NCBI GenBank assembly: GCA_035772785.1
Contig: JAOCPU010000008.1
Coordinates: 310,001 to 374,000, forward strand
Length of the DNA stretch: 64,000 nucleotides
Source: Phlebiopsis flavidoalba
Taxonomy: Eukaryota; Basidiomycota; Agaricomycetes; Polyporales; Phanerochaetaceae
Reading direction: 5' to 3'
This document shows, in pieces, positions 11,364 to 24,849 of this stretch. The first letter of the stretch is position 1, and the number at the start of each line of letters is the position of its first letter. The notes beneath the pieces are model-generated. The model was given only the letters and a program-made list of their open reading frames with translations. It was not told the origin of the DNA and did not search any database. Made by a program: the position numbers and the translations under genes.

Positions 11364-12082
11364 ATGCCTGTAAGCAGTATTCTGGATATACAACTGCATC
11401 TCCCCTTGACGATATTCGTATACAGGCCTACCACTCTGCACTCAATGAAGAGCCCGACGTCCGTCAGGTGGGCAACATGTCCATCCTACCAATCAAGACC
11501 AGAATCCGTGGTCCTGCGCCGCTAGGTCCGTACTTGGACAAACATTCGCCATGCAGCTTCCACTTACCCACACACCATAGCTGATCCTAGCTCAGCTGAT
11601 ATCATCGACGAGACTATTGACCTCTTCCGTGCTAACTCTCTCTTCCGCAACTTCGAGATCAAGGGCCCAGCCGATCGTCTACTCATTGTCCTCATCCTCT
11701 TCGTGTCCGACTGCCTCGCGAAGCTTGGCTCCCAGCGGCAGCCGCCGCCATCACAGCTAGAAGCTAGGAAAGACGCTTAATACCCTCGCGGTGGACAACT
11801 TCCCCATACCTGGTCAGATGCAAACTTCGCGCGTTGAACGCGCACTATGCGCCTCCTCAGGGAAGGACCGAACGGCGGTGAGTGCTGATCGGTCGTGCGA
11901 TGTTACTACCGACTCAAATTTTCATCAGAGTATCTCCGGCAAAACCTGACGCAGTCCCGTTCCGGCAAGAATTGGCTGCACGATTGGTTGAACGCCTCTA
12001 CGCCGACGGTACTGGCAAGCCCAACAAGTGGTGGATGGCGTTCCAAAAGAGGCGGTTCATGAACAGGAGCTTGGGATCGTAG
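11364..12082 (+). CDS. ARC18: Arp2/3 complex subunit 3 (p21-Arc)
   Basis: This subunit belongs to the seven-protein Arp2/3 complex that nucleates branched actin, for example at endocytic patches. The first exon is only ATG-CCT (11364-11369), then an intron GTAAGC...ACAG, then AYHSALNEEPDVRQVGNMSI, LPIKTRIRGPAPLG (about 11430-11526). The next exon has DIIDETIDLFRANSLFRNFE, IKGPADRLLIVLILFVSDCL and KTLNTLAVDNFPIPG. The last exon gives RQELAARLVERLYADGTGKP, NKWWMAFQKRRFMNRSLGS, then TAG at 12080-12082. Spliced length of about 180 residues matches the family. A two-codon first exon followed by AYHS is typical of this gene in basidiomycetes. It faces YVC1 head to head and NOB1 tail to tail (93 bp). 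Confidence 0.93.
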
Positions 12083-12175
12083 AGGACACACGGATGGACT
12101 GTAGTATAACAAATGGGAGGAATGTAATAGAATGATATGGTACAAGTGAGTAACTCTACTCTGGATGCAGGCCCC

Positions 12176-13763
12176 CTACTCTTTCCGTCTTCTCCTTTCG
12201 TTCGGGTTCTTGCGACCATATCCGATGACTGGCATATCACCGTCCATTCCACCACTCCTCAAGCTACGGCCCTTACCCCCGGTACCAACGCTCAGCATCT
12301 CCGGCACCCAGTCAGGATCCATCCAGCTTCCGATTGCGACTCCTGCGGCGCCCCTGCTACTCGCCGTCGCACTGAGCATCCGCTTCTCCTCCCTTTCTCT
12401 CTTGCCATCAGCATGCTTTTGGGCCCGCAACCACGCTGTCCTGGTCTTCTCTAAGGATAAGTCCTTCGCCCGTACCCGTCTTGGCGGAACCCGCTTTTGG
12501 TGCTGGTATCGAGGTATTTTGTTCCACGGGTCTTGAACTGGAAGTTACTCTTGAGATGGACTTGTAGTGTAGGCGTCGATGATGTAGCGTTCGGGGAGGA
12601 GATGGTGACTGAAGCACGGAGAAGTGTAGGGTTTCCACAAGACGGGCAAAATTTCCTCGACGAATCCTTGCATATCCTGACACCGTGATATGAGTGAGGG
12701 GCAGTTCTGAAGGTCGTATTACTCACTTGAAGCAAGCATGACATCTCAAGACCCAAGTCTTCACCCGGTCAATTTTCTTCCCCTCTACGCCAACGAGACT
12801 GAGACCCATCTGCAGCAGCACATTCTGCATAGCAAAATCGGCCGTCATACACCCAACGCTAATCTGTTCAGCGGACTTCTTTTTACCCTTGCCACCCTTG
12901 GCGTCTTCGTCTGGGATGAGGTGAAGGGCCCGGGATTTGTGTAGAGCAACGTTTCGAAGGGGTGATCCACTCGCCTTCACCGTCGTCCTCGTCCGATGGG
13001 TCGTCGTATATCGCTTCCGTAGATGTTTGTGAAGGTTCTGGGATAGCATCGGCTGCGGTTGGGGGTGCTGAAGAGGATTCAACGGGTGTGCTTGATTCGT
13101 CCTGAAGTTTGATTTGCTCAAGCTTGACATCCAAGGGCTCGTATTCCTGCTCGACATCTGCATCGTGTCCATGCATCTCTTCAGTGGAAGGTTCCTCGAG
13201 GTGAGATTCTTCGGTAGCATCTTCAGATGGGGACGGGGGCCTCATCCACGACCCGACTTTGTGGTGGCGTGCTCGGCTCTGCTACGGCAGCGGCATTGTC
13301 TGGCTTGCAAAATTGGGTCTTATTAAGACGCGGAAAGCCCAAGACAAACATACCTTTTCAGCCTCCTTAGATGCTTCTTCCTGCTTGAACTGCTGCTCTA
13401 GCATGTACGTCAAGGCAATGACGCATAGATCGGCATTGGAGGAGGACGGAATAGTCTCCAGTCTTCTTCGCAAACTGGATGGCTGTCGGTTGACATGAGT
13501 ATACTGACAACGTCCAAGGCAACGTGAACATACCATGCGCCAATGACTTGGAATCGGGGCTTTGCACCTGGATCTTTACACCTGCTGACAGTCCGAGCTT
13601 CTCAAAGTGGCTCTCTCGCCCGCTTGTCCCTTCACCTCATCAAGGACCTGAGGGACGGTGTAAAAGGTCTCAGCCAAGCCTCGCAAGGCGATAGGGCTAG
13701 AAGAGGTCCGGCATCGAGTACAAGGCTTCTGCAAGCTGATTTCGAGTCGGTTGAAGTAGCCAT
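12176..13763 (-). CDS. NOB1: 20S pre-rRNA endonuclease Nob1
   Basis: Nob1 makes the final cleavage (site D) that turns 20S pre-rRNA into 18S rRNA in cytoplasmic pre-40S particles. Start MATSTDSKSACRSLVLDAGP at 13763; LVLDAGPLL is the first acidic motif of the PIN nuclease domain. Then SHFEKLGLSAGVKIQVQSPD and FAKKTGDYSVLSNADLCVIA (PIN core, second acidic site; about 13610-13430). An acidic linker (EEYEPLDV-like, DPSDEDDGEGEW) spans about 13230-12960. TADFAMQNVLLQMGLSLVGV leads to the zinc ribbon, RCHACFK near 12740 and FCPSCGNPTLLRASVT near 12660. The C-terminus IGSWMDPDWVPEMLSVGTGG and GYGRKNPNERRRRKE ends at 12176. The frame slips once inside the PIN domain (about 13640-13700), attributed to sequence error. 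Divergent from the leucine gene. Confidence 0.93.
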
Positions 13764-14039
13764 TTTAGAGGAATAGTCAAGTGTGGTGGGTCTGCAGCAG
13801 GCTAAGGGGTTTAGAAATTTCTCATTTAGATAACCACGTGGCGCAGAACATTATAAGCAGTCGATCGCATCAAGCGGCCGATCCCTTTGATCTAATCTAA
13901 TCTTGCTCATGTGTCGAGTCAATGGGCCCGCTGCAAGGGAAGAGATCTGAACAGAAATACTTATAGCCCAGACAGACTCTCACCCGCCCTCCCCTCTCTC
14001 TCACAGAGCTACTACCTAGCCTCCAAGTCGTTGTGCAAA
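13764..14039. promoter_or_regulatory. Shared promoter of NOB1 and the isopropylmalate dehydrogenase gene
   Basis: A 276-bp divergent intergenic region. It contains a CACGTG E-box at about 13836-13841 and a pyrimidine-rich run with CTCTCTCTCACAG just upstream of the dehydrogenase ATG. I found no clear Leu3-type CCGG inverted pair. Confidence 0.35.
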
Positions 14040-15405
<1,366 letters not shown>

Positions 15406-15640
15406 CCTTATGAAAAGTTGAAAATAAAATGTATCAGTAGTTTGCTGTAGTTTGTAGCACTTCGAGTACCACGCCATGTAATGAGTCAATGGCACTTAAA
15501 TCATACACATTGCGATGCACTAAATGCGATATCATCCAGCCCTGCTACGATAAATTGGGAGAGAAGAGAAAGCTCCTGCCGTCCATGTGGAAGATATAAG
15601 CGAAAGACATCAGTAATGAGACCCCCTGGTTATCAATCCT

Positions 15641-17835
15641 AAAACATGTTAGCGAGTTACTTGCTGCCTCCCTCGCATCCAGCCTTGGCCTGGTGGGCTG
15701 CACCCTGACGGACTGGCTCATATAAGCAGGTTTGGCCATCCCCAAGGGATCCAGGTCTTCCGCGCGTCCGTTCGCTACATTGGGCGTCGATGAGTGCAAT
15801 GGCGAGTCGAATGAAGCCGAAGACGTGGATTGTGTAAGAGGATGGGGGCGCATGAGGTGGATTGTGTGTGTGGCCGAATGCAAAGGGGATGCAATAGCCG
15901 GCCGACCCGGGGCACTGAGTGAGGCCAAGGGTGAAGGGGTGTGCTTGAACGAACATCGATTTCGTGCCGTCGACGAAGCGTCCACCGAGTGGTGGTCCAT
16001 CGTTTATAGGGTCGGGCGCTGAAGGTGCTGGAGGTTTGGCAAAGGGCGATACGGGGGAAGAAGGCCCAGCACCCGGAGACTGTAGAGGGCTGTTCATCAC
16101 AGAGGACGGCAGTTGGGGGGTATACCGTTGAGGTGCCGCTGCCGGGGTAGGTGAGGCTGGCCGAGCGGATAGTGGGCCATTCATGAAAGGGGTGGAGGTA
16201 CGGCTACTGCCCGAGAGGGGAGCGCTCTGAAGAGGAGGGGGGTACGCTAGTTGTTTTGGAAGAGAAGTCTTCAACGGCGGAACGTAGGTTGGTCGGCGTA
16301 GCGTTACTGTAGGTTTGGAAGGAACATGCTTCTTATCTGCATTTTGGACATCAGGTCGTAGAGCCTCCAGCTCGCGCAAATGTTGCTTCTCATACATGAT
16401 GGACGACCGAACATGCTCGATTAGTGCAGCTGTGACGTCCTCCGTGACCAGGCGTCTGTGTCTTGCTAGAGAACGGTGCAGATTCTGCGAGATGCCTTCG
16501 GCACGGCGAGCAAGTATTTGTTCATATCTCTCGGCCTGAAGGGAAGATTGTTAACAATGACAATCGGAAGGGTGACACGACTGACGCACCTCTTCTAGGT
16601 CCTCAAGAGCTTCGTCCACCCGTTCTGCCCCAATATTCCGGCTTGCCTTTAAACGCTCAATGTTGCGCCGTTTCGAAATGGTAGTCTTCGAGGCAGCTTG
16701 ATATTCCTCCAAAACCGATTGTCCGCTGCTCTGCAACGTCTCCTTGGCGGAACGCGCGTTCAGGCCCTGGTAGCCGAGTGTGTCCCCAATGATGACACAC
16801 TCGCTAATGCCTTGAGCCTGGTCAAGGTCAGATAAACTATGGTAGGTCCGTCCTAGCTTGCGCAATGCATTCCCCAACGGAGGATGTGCTTCGGTCGTTG
16901 CCACATTCACTAATTTATTGCCTACTTCTGCTCTGACGAGGCCGAGAGCTGAACGGGCAGATGGACATCAGAGCAGAATAGACGGATCAAAGGTTTGACT
17001 TACTCTTCCGAACCTTGGAAAGCTTGTCAATCGCCTTCGCCGCCTCAAAGAATTGGGTTTCGAGCTACTTTGTAAGTTCAAAGCGCGCCCGCTGGAGCTC
17101 CTCGTCCTCGTCCGGAACGTTACGTCGAATCAAGCTGAACCCCGAGGATGCCTTTTTCCGAGTCATGGGGGTAGGCTGATAGCCAAAGTCACTCTCGATG
17201 AATGACCGGAGCTCCTCTTCCTGAGTCAATATAGGATCTTCACATATCCTCGTTAACCATCGCTGGAGCATAATCTTGACAAGTCGGTCGTCTTCCTCAT
17301 CGGTGGGGGCTGATGATTTTTCTGAGCAAGTGGAAGAGCGGGGATGATGGTTTGAGGGTTATTGTGTATGATGGCATCGTAGAACTGCTGGAACTCCAGG
17401 TAGGAACGCGAGACATTGCGGTAGGTGGTCCCTGTGAAGTTTGACAGATTCGTCTGTGGAACAAGGAGGGTTGAGCTCGATTCTAGTGAGCTTCTAGTCG
17501 TGTGATACGCACTTGGGCGTCGAACTTTACGAGAATATCTCTCCTATTCCTGTCCAATTCCAGTGATGCGCACTTTGAGATAGGGGTTCCACCCTCTCAT
17601 ACTTTGCTCCATTGGACGCGGTATTGGCAGTAGGTGAGATGAGTCCGGGGTCTGTGTTGGCCGTATATTTGAGGTTGTCTACCGTACAAGCCACCTTTGT
17701 CTGGAGTCTGCGGACGAGAAGAGGGCCGTGATGACGGCCGTGGAAGATTGGGTATTGGCGTGTTCGGAGTGCGAGGCGTCGTCGGCCATGGAGGCTGGGG
17801 CTCTTCGCCAAATGTTGAGCTCAGTGGATCAAACA
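15641..17835 (-). CDS. VPS17: Retromer sorting-nexin subunit Vps17 (PX-BAR)
   Basis: Vps17 pairs with Vps5 to form the membrane-bending half of retromer, which returns receptors from endosomes to the Golgi. Start MFDPLSSTFGEEPQPPWP (ATG at 17835), then a Pro/Ser-rich leader with RPSSRPSSRPQTP. A PX domain follows (about 17600-17250: NRRDILVKFDAQ and TYRNVSRSYLEFQQFYDAII in corrected frames), then MLQRWLTRICEDPILTQEEE and LRSFIESDFGYQPTP. The BAR region runs about 17160-16300 with FEAAKAIDKLSKV, NALRKLGRTYHSLSDLDQAQ, QSVLEEYQAASKTTISKRRN and EHVRSSIMYEKQHLRELEAL. A long Pro/Ser-rich tail (about 16300-15660) ends near REAASK. The stop is TAA at 15657 or, if an indel is present, TAG at 15641. 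Confidence 0.88.
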
Positions 17836-18146
17836 TGTCGAGAGTAGCCAGAGTAAATGAACGTAGGTCGTCGAAGAGAAGGTGGTGTGGTCGTAGGAGA
17901 GATCCTGGACTGTTTCGTCTGGCGCGCAGCGAGTCTGCACGCGCCGGCAGGCACTTCGGCATCTTGCACTCATGTTCCCCGCTCCCGTCTTGTTTGAGCT
18001 TTATTCCGACAAACCAACAACGCCACTGGCACATAAAGTAGGCGGCATTCTGACAAAGCCTCTCTTCCCGTACTAGAACGTCGTGCCATTTGTTCTGAGT
18101 TCTACGCGCAGACTTGACAACATCTCGTCTTGACACATGTCCCAAG

Positions 18147-19626
18147 ATGTCTCTGCTGAAGAGTCCCTCTACACCACAAAATACCGTTGCGATGGATATC
18201 GACCAAAATCCGGGAGAAAGCGAAGTGAGTATAATCTAGTACGCGTCGTATGATAGCTAAAAAAACGCGTGTAATTTTGCGATAGTGTTTCAGAAAAGAG
18301 GTGTTTGACCACGTTCGTCGTGAGGGTCCTATCCATGACTGCCAACGCGAATCTATCCGAACTCGGCCACTTTCCAGGCTCTGGTGTGCTTCTTCAGGAG
18401 CTGCGGGGGCAGAATGAGCAGTTTCCGCGACACTAACCACCAAAACTTCATGGACGACCAACGTAAATCCTCCAGCGCATCGTCGATAGGCAGAAGCGCA
18501 AGATATCGCTGCGCTTCAAAAGAACAACTTTGCGCTTGTGAATCAGGTTGAAGAATTCAGACGAAATTGCATGCAACTGGACGGTACTTTGAGAAGAACT
18601 ATCGCGGAACGCGATCAGCTATTATCATATACACAGGCGTACGTGTTTGGTGCAGTTTACTTGCCATTCACGCTCATGTTTTGAACAGACAGAGCCAACC
18701 TCAACCCCTGAGGTGGTCTGCGGAGTTCATTCCACCGCCTATCCCTTATAGCCTGCATCAGGTGCAATATGCAAGACCACCGATGATACCCGTCATCCCG
18801 GGCTACAATATGCAACAAGGACCGCGTCTCGCCGAAGACATCCGGGGCGGCCCAAAACCTTGTACGCAATCCTATCATTGAGCTAATCATTGTACACTCA
18901 ACCACAGTAGGCTAGTACTGTGGTACACACTCCCGTGATCTCGTCACAAGCTACACAAGCATCCCCGTCAGTCGCTCCTGTCATAGACCTTACCATCAAC
19001 GAAGATACGTCTACAGAGGAGCGTGATAATAAGCGACCGCGGCATGCAAAATCTGAAGAGCCTTCGTCGCTGACCACACCTACTACCCCGCATGTCGTCG
19101 GCCCTTCCCAGATAGTACAAACCGAGCTCTCATGTCAAGGAAGAGATTGTGCCTTCACATGTGTCAGTCTCAATTCCTGAACAACCTCGGGACCGCTTCG
19201 GATGTGTCAATTCATGTTCCCGAGGAGCCTCAACCAGCTCCAGACGTACCAGTCCACATTGCCGGAGCAATCTCAATCTCCACCCAAGACTGAGGATGCA
19301 GATGAGATGAGGACGAAGACGAAGAGCGACTCGATGCAGACGGCCTACTTCTTATCTGGTACCGGTATATCCAAGTGCGTTGAGACCGCTTACGACCAAC
19401 TGAGACGGCAAAATGTGTGCAAAATGTGCGCAGTATACTGAGTGAGTAAAGTTTTATATTTTGGAAGTGATTACATTGCCCTCAAATTTGTACATAGATT
19501 CCGCAACATTAAGACGTTGGGAACTCAACCTCTTCACCTATGCCTAGTACGAACAACGAACAAGATCTAGTTCGGCATCTACAAGACACGCACCCTGCTG
19601 GCTGGAATACCCTTCGAAATTCATGA
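18147..19626 (+). CDS. Hypothetical protein with coiled coil and C-terminal zinc-finger-like motif
   Basis: Not a named family that I know. The favoured start (18147) gives MSLLKSPSTPQNTVAMDIDQ ending in NPGESE at a GTGAGT donor; an upstream ATG at 18137 in another frame is less likely. A helical, coiled-coil-like exon (about 18490-18632) reads ALQKNNFALVNQVEEFRRNC, then MQLDGTLRRTIAERDQLL. A Pro-rich linker follows (YARPPMIPVIPGYN), then PVIDLTINEDTSTEERDNKR with a basic patch KRPRHAK that could be a nuclear signal. An acidic region lies near 19290-19340, then CKMCAVY at 19418 and, after an intron, DLVRHLQDTHPAGWNTLRNS ending with TGA at 19624-19626. The C-x2-C and H-x5-H spacing suggests a single atypical C2H2 finger. 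Role unknown. Confidence 0.55.
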
Positions 19627-22179
19627 CCACTCGTTCCGTTGCATCTCATTCATTTTGTAGGACTTTCTCCTTTGTGCAACACCATACCTCACTTTTGTTA
19701 TTTTCCCGCACACGCGCTCTTTCTTGGGTTTTGGGTAGAGTAACACAACGAATTTCTTTTGTAACTTGTACATTAGACCCGTATGGTCACAGTACATATA
19801 TGCATGGTTGTAAATGCATGTAATTGTTCCTTCATTGGGACACGTACTAGTAGAGGAGGATATGGCCACATACGTCAAAGGTTAGATTTGCACCCCGTAA
19901 ATACGGACGCGTAATAAGCCCCATTTTACATTTGTAGTTGCTCCCTGAGGCATGAGGCCTGAGGCCTGAAACTTGAGGCCTGAGACCCCAGACGAATGAC
20001 AGTCCAAGTACAACTTCAATCATTACAAAGTCATTCATACAACACGACAGTCAGTGGTGTAAGTTATCTCTTTCAGCTTCCGAGCTGTAGCCACTAATGT
20101 GGGCCGGGGTTACGGATGTAGCTTTCCTGGGTCTCGCCGAACACCATTGCCCAGAGGTCACAGAGACGACATCCTGTTGCTCCTGGCCAATAGATGACCT
20201 TGCAGGGCGTATGCATCAGTTCAGGTATAATCGGGTACGGCAGGCCCACATACGTCGTATGTGCTCACGCAGAGACTGACAAGGGCGATGGACTTCGTGC
20301 CAGGCGTCGAGCAGACAAACCACCCTGCAGGTGAGTTTCCGCATGTTGAGAGCTGGTTGCAGGCTGGCCTCCGCCATCTCGCCAGTTGCCCCTTGTCGCA
20401 AGAATGCGACATTTGTTGGTCGACAGGCAAGGCATGCGGTGCCCTTCGCCTCAATTGCACGTCGCCCCATCCGTTGTTACACACTTGCAACTTCCCGCCG
20501 CAAGTGATGTCGTCGACACGCTTCCTGATCGCAGTAGGTTGGTGACCCATTGTGTTTGCGCTTTCTGCGCATGTCGCGGCTTGCGAGGCGGGGTTGTCCA
20601 CGATGGGCTCGCCGTGGTAAGGTGAGATCGGACGTCGTGTCCAAGTGGTCCAACCCAACGCTTTGAACTGGGTCTCGAGTGACGTAGGTAGGTGGCGGGC
20701 TGGTTGCCGTTGGTAGCATCCTTGCAATGAGGTGATCAACCTGGTTGGCAGAGAACCGAATGAGATAAACCGAGCTCGTACTATACGAAAATATACGCAC
20801 GGGCAGGCAGCACCGTTCGCGGTAATAGCTGAAGGTTATCAAAAGTCAGCAATGAAGCCGAATGTGAGATGGTAGAGAACTTGGTCGTGAACTGCATGAT
20901 TGAAGAGGAGTCGTAAGTAAGAATAGACTTGAAAGAAGACTGAAGTTGGTTTGTGAACGCACAGCGCTGCCGAATCCAAGCGGGCTTCGACCAGGTTTTT
21001 ATATCATTTCAGTTATATCGCGCGTCAACCACCTATGCTACTTATCCGAATTCGCTAGGTCTAGATTGATAAACAGAAGAGGCAGACGCCCACTTGGTCG
21101 AGGGCCGTGTTTGTTGGATCACAATTGATCACAGTCTGTTTGTCCGTGACCGCCACTGCCGTCCGTTCGGTCGAAGGCCGCAACGTGAAAAATTTGGCCG
21201 GATGTCAATGTTGGGAGGCACCCCGGATCCAGCCCAACGGTGGCGATCGTTTTTGCGAAAAACATCTCATCTGTGGCGACTTTCCATGGTCCTTTCTTTA
21301 TACTATCTGTTGGCATCCGTTGGTCGGTGCTGCTTCAAATATTGGAGTTGGGACTATGAGGACACGTTTAGTACATCGTACGTGACGTCGATAAACCTCC
21401 TTACATGTCGTAAAAATCAGGTGCGCAAGGCATAACCCTGTAAGGGCAACATGAAGTTACATAACATATCCTCCGCTACGCCACCGGCATGCGATACATG
21501 CAAGACCTGCAAATCCGATGAGTATTCACGATGCCGACATCTATTAGCTTCTGACCGCTGCAGGGCCATGTTCCGTCAGCACATGGCAAATAAAATCCTG
21601 CTGCTGTGCGTAGACAGCCGCCGCCGAAGGTTCGAACACTGACAGATGAACGACCATGACCTAGCGACATGGCGGCTGTGTGTGGACACGCCGAGAATGC
21701 CCAAGCATCTTGGCCGTAAGGTTCCGGAGCTACGAGAATGTTGAGGCTGTCATTTCATTGTTCACAACAAGATGCTGTCAATGATGCTCACTGACATCTA
21801 CCGGCACCCATCGTCGAAGGCTCGGGTCGCCGCGAGTGGTTGAAATAGAGTTTGTGGATAGAGATCTTGATGGGGGAATTCAGGGACGGAGGAAAGGGTT
21901 AGAGGCGAGGATTAGAAGTCAAGAATTAGATTTTAAATCAGATGTATGTAGCCTCTCGTCCATCGCGCTCGGGGTAACGTACGTGCACTAAGGTGGCTAT
22001 GTCTTGTGATATAGGAAAATAAAGGCCCCGAAATACATTGCTGTCACGTGATGAGATCCAACAGCATTATAAGACATTAACACAATGTCCCGTGGTCGAA
22101 ACAAATCCAAAAGGATCAAGATGTATAACAAAGTGAGAAACATCAAGGCTAGTATCACCATACAATTTGCGGGGCCACT
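19627..22179. other. Gene-poor stretch (about 2.5 kb)
   Basis: No gene I can defend. Contents: a short degenerate tandem of GAGGCCTGA-like units (about 19948-19988); a minus-strand cysteine-containing open stretch at about 20100-20840 that I could not tie to any family; a plus-strand open frame pair at 21094-21435 without recognisable motifs. Base composition is not unusual. Confidence 0.4.
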
Positions 22180-23830
22180 AGCTTGGGCATATAGGCGAAT
22201 AACGCAGGAAGTTGCGTAGCCCGAGTCCTTTGACTGAGTACCTCGTTCAAGGATCGGCGTCACGGGGAAAGCGGATGCCTTTGAGTCTGCATGGACGGCC
22301 GGTAGTGGACGTGGGGGTCCTGCACGGCGAATTGTGAAGACGACTTTGGCGACCGGCACGGGCAGAACCGTCGTGAACGGTACTTCCGACGACCGGCCTT
22401 GCCTGTTCCTGCGCGAATGTGGTACTCGATCGCGCTCTCTTCCAAGATGGATTTCGCTGTCAATCGCGACTGCTCTTGACATACCCGAATAAAGTCGTGC
22501 TGGAGGAAGGGCTGGTGGCGTCTGGGCGCGGTACCTTGCGCGGTCTCGTGTTGTGTGTCAGGTCCCGCACCGAGCGCCTGAAGCCGGGTGCAAGAGGTGC
22601 TGGCAGTTCTCTCTCGGGAACAACCGTTCGCGGGGACGACGAATTATAACTTGTTCCCCCGTGGGAGCAAGTATGTGTGTAACTCCTGAATGCGCCCGTG
22701 CCAGCTCCGCCAGACAGCGGGACAATACGCTTTTGTCTGGGCATAGCATCACTACAGTAGTGTCAATGATGCTTCCCAAAACGCAACGGTACAAGTGGCG
22801 TACTGCACATCAACCTCTTCGGGGTCTGGAGGACTCGTGTTCTTATTCTTTCTTTCTGCGTGCCCACCCACCCACCACCTATACGAGCCCCAGCACGGCT
22901 GCAAATAACACTGCACCGCCAATAGCGCCTCCTGCGATCGGACCCAGTATGATTCGACGAACGCTCTGCCGCGGTAGGTTGATAGGTGCTGCCAGAAGAT
23001 GGTAGTTGAAGGTGTTTGTATAAAGAGGTGGAAGATAGAGTGGCACTGAATGAAATGGGCTGGTTTCCCGCTAGCGGGTGAGCTTGATCGAAGACGACGA
23101 GGCCGAGTTTGAGGAAAGTGCCATACGGCACGTTACGCGTCGCCCGCCCCGAGGTCACTGCCTTGAAGCTGAGTGATTACAAGAGCCAGGTAATCAAAGA
23201 GGAACGGGTATTCCTCTGAGGCGCTCTCGACCGTAACAGTCAGGGTGTCTTGTGTGAGGTGAACGCGGTATTTGACCAGAGGGTTAAAGAACATAAGTCC
23301 GTCGGCCTCTTGTGAGATATTTTGTGCAGTGAATTGTCCACCCACTATACCTTGTCATTCGATGGTGTATGTAGAACGGACTGGAAACGTACGCCTTCCC
23401 ATACCGCCAGAGGTTTTTACGACACCGTATACCATGAATCTCTGTGTGCCTGGCGAGCATATTGAGCAAAGTTGATGGGTGTCAAAGGCATGACTTCCTA
23501 CCGATGTAATGTGAAGAAAAAAGTCTCCTCCGGATGATTGGGCCTCTGTAATGAGTACTGTTTGTTCACATTCTGATTATCGGTGGTAAAGGCGAACCAT
23601 TCGCCGTCAAAAAACCAACTGAAGTCACTCTGGTCGGTCAAACGATTAATTGCGCCCACCAGTCATCTCCGATTCTTTTCTTCAGCATGGATTACGACAT
23701 GTAAGCCTGCGGCGGTGGACAATGAACGGGCTGGCTCGGGGGTGTGTAATACTTAGGACAGTAAGACTGGTGAGGTCGTGTATACGGCCGACGACTTTCA
23801 GCCCTGAAAACATCCGATACTTGACATATA
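22180..23830 (-). CDS. Hypothetical single-pass membrane protein with extracellular domain
   Basis: I do not recognise the family by name, but the architecture is common in Agaricomycetes. Minus strand: an exon with DQSDFSWFFDGEWFAFTTDN and QNVNKQYSLQRPNHPEETFF (about 23640-23515), then GTQRFMVYGVVKTSGGM (about 23450-23400). The next block has GGQFTAQNISQEADGLMFFN, VKYRVHLTQDTLTVTVESAS and EYPFLFDYLALVITQLQGSD (about 23345-23165). A single transmembrane helix RRIILGPIAGGAIGGAVLFA lies near 22960-22890. The cytoplasmic part is Arg/Ser/Pro-rich and includes ILEESAIEYHIRAG near 22440. One NIS sequon is present in the ectodomain. The N-terminus, and so the signal peptide, is not clear; start and stop are approximate. 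A surface sensor or wall protein is possible but unproven. Confidence 0.5.
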
Positions 23831-24164
23831 TATATGACCCAGCCCGAAATCGGAAGCGATCACGACTCATATGGGCGGCGTGAGGCCCTTCCAGTCGAGA
23901 CGACGACGAGCTTGAAGCGTGGAGTATGAGAGGTGAGGGCAGAATCGCAAGTTGCGTCCGCATTCTTCGATGTATTTTCCCCCATCGCGGTTCTCTTCGA
24001 GATCCATTTCAGCGAACCGTTTAGAACATGACGAGCAACATGCTGCCGACGTGGCTTACCTTACGCAGAAGTAGTGCGCGCACCAGAACGCTGATCGGGC
24101 GCATCGAAATCGCATAGTCGGGAAGTGACACAGAAGGACACCGAGCGGATCAGTTTCATCGTCA

Positions 24165-24551
24165 AGAGTGGGCGTCTACATGGGACAATCGCTTGAACGC
24201 CCGGCCCCGCCGTTTTCCAATTCACCGTGCCCCTCCGCGCCCTCACGGCACCGCGAGGCGCTCGCCATCTTCAACCACGCCCTCGGACCACAGCATCGCT
24301 GCGATTCCCGACGAGGCGGTCTGGGCGCGCACCTGTTCGAGGCGATCGCGCGGTTTTTGGATAGCACCAATGTGCCGCGGGGCCTCGCGGCGGTCGGCGT
24401 ATAGCAGCAAGGATGTGGGGAGGCTCGTGGAGGGAACGCTGCCGCAGCGCCGGGTGTTGGATTTGGCGTCTGGGATTGGGGATGTGGCGGGTGAGGATGG
24501 GCGGGCGGGAGCATTTTGGCGCGGATTATTGAGCAGTCGATGTCGTACTGA
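24165..24551 (+). pseudogene. 3' fragment of a hydroxyacid-oxoacid transhydrogenase (ADHFE1-like iron alcohol dehydrogenase)
   Basis: ADHFE1-type enzymes are mitochondrial iron-dependent dehydrogenases that move a hydride between 4-hydroxybutyrate and 2-oxoglutarate. Seen, across a few frame slips: a MGQSL block, PAVFQFTVPLR, RHREALAIFNHALGP, LFEAIARFLDSTNVPRGLAA, VGYSSKDVGRLVEGTLPQRR and VLDLA, GIGDVAGEDG, ending EQSMSY with TGA at 24549-24551. This is the last quarter of the protein (family C-terminus: GLAAVGY...LVKGTLPQ.RV..LAP). I cannot find the NAD-binding domain or the metal-binding His block upstream; the sequence 5' of it runs into the flank of the membrane-protein gene. It therefore looks truncated, a relic, unless severe errors hide the rest. 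It lies about 300 bp from a transposon-like element. Confidence 0.6.
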
Positions 24552-24840
24552 GGTGCGAGGATTTTTTGGACTGGATCTAGTGTACATATATGCGTGTGTT
24601 TTTACATTGACATCTTGGATTGCTCTTGGAGATCGTGTGTGTGGTTTGAAACGGTTCCAGCATCCTGCTGAAAACATGGAAGCAAAACGTAATTCTGACG
24701 GTCGCGTCAAGTGCGGAGTCCGAGATGGGACACAAGGGGAGAGCTGTGTGTGTCGGACAAGGCCAGACAAGAGGGGTTCCGAGTAGAGGAGTGCTGTTAC
24801 TGTGGCGTTGATTCGCAATGAGAACATACAGGAGCGAGAA

Positions 24841-24849
24841 GCGACAGGA
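24841..24849. repeat. Left target-site duplication GCGACAGGA
   Basis: The 9-mer GCGACAGGA directly abuts the outer end of the left long inverted repeat and recurs in the same orientation at 27044-27052, next to the right repeat. That is the signature of a transposition event. Confidence 0.7.

Noticed and set aside
20100..20840. Possible hydrophobin (minus strand, CGGKLQVCNN start)
   Set aside because: The CC pairs and the eight-cysteine spacing cannot be completed without many changes, and there is no signal peptide.
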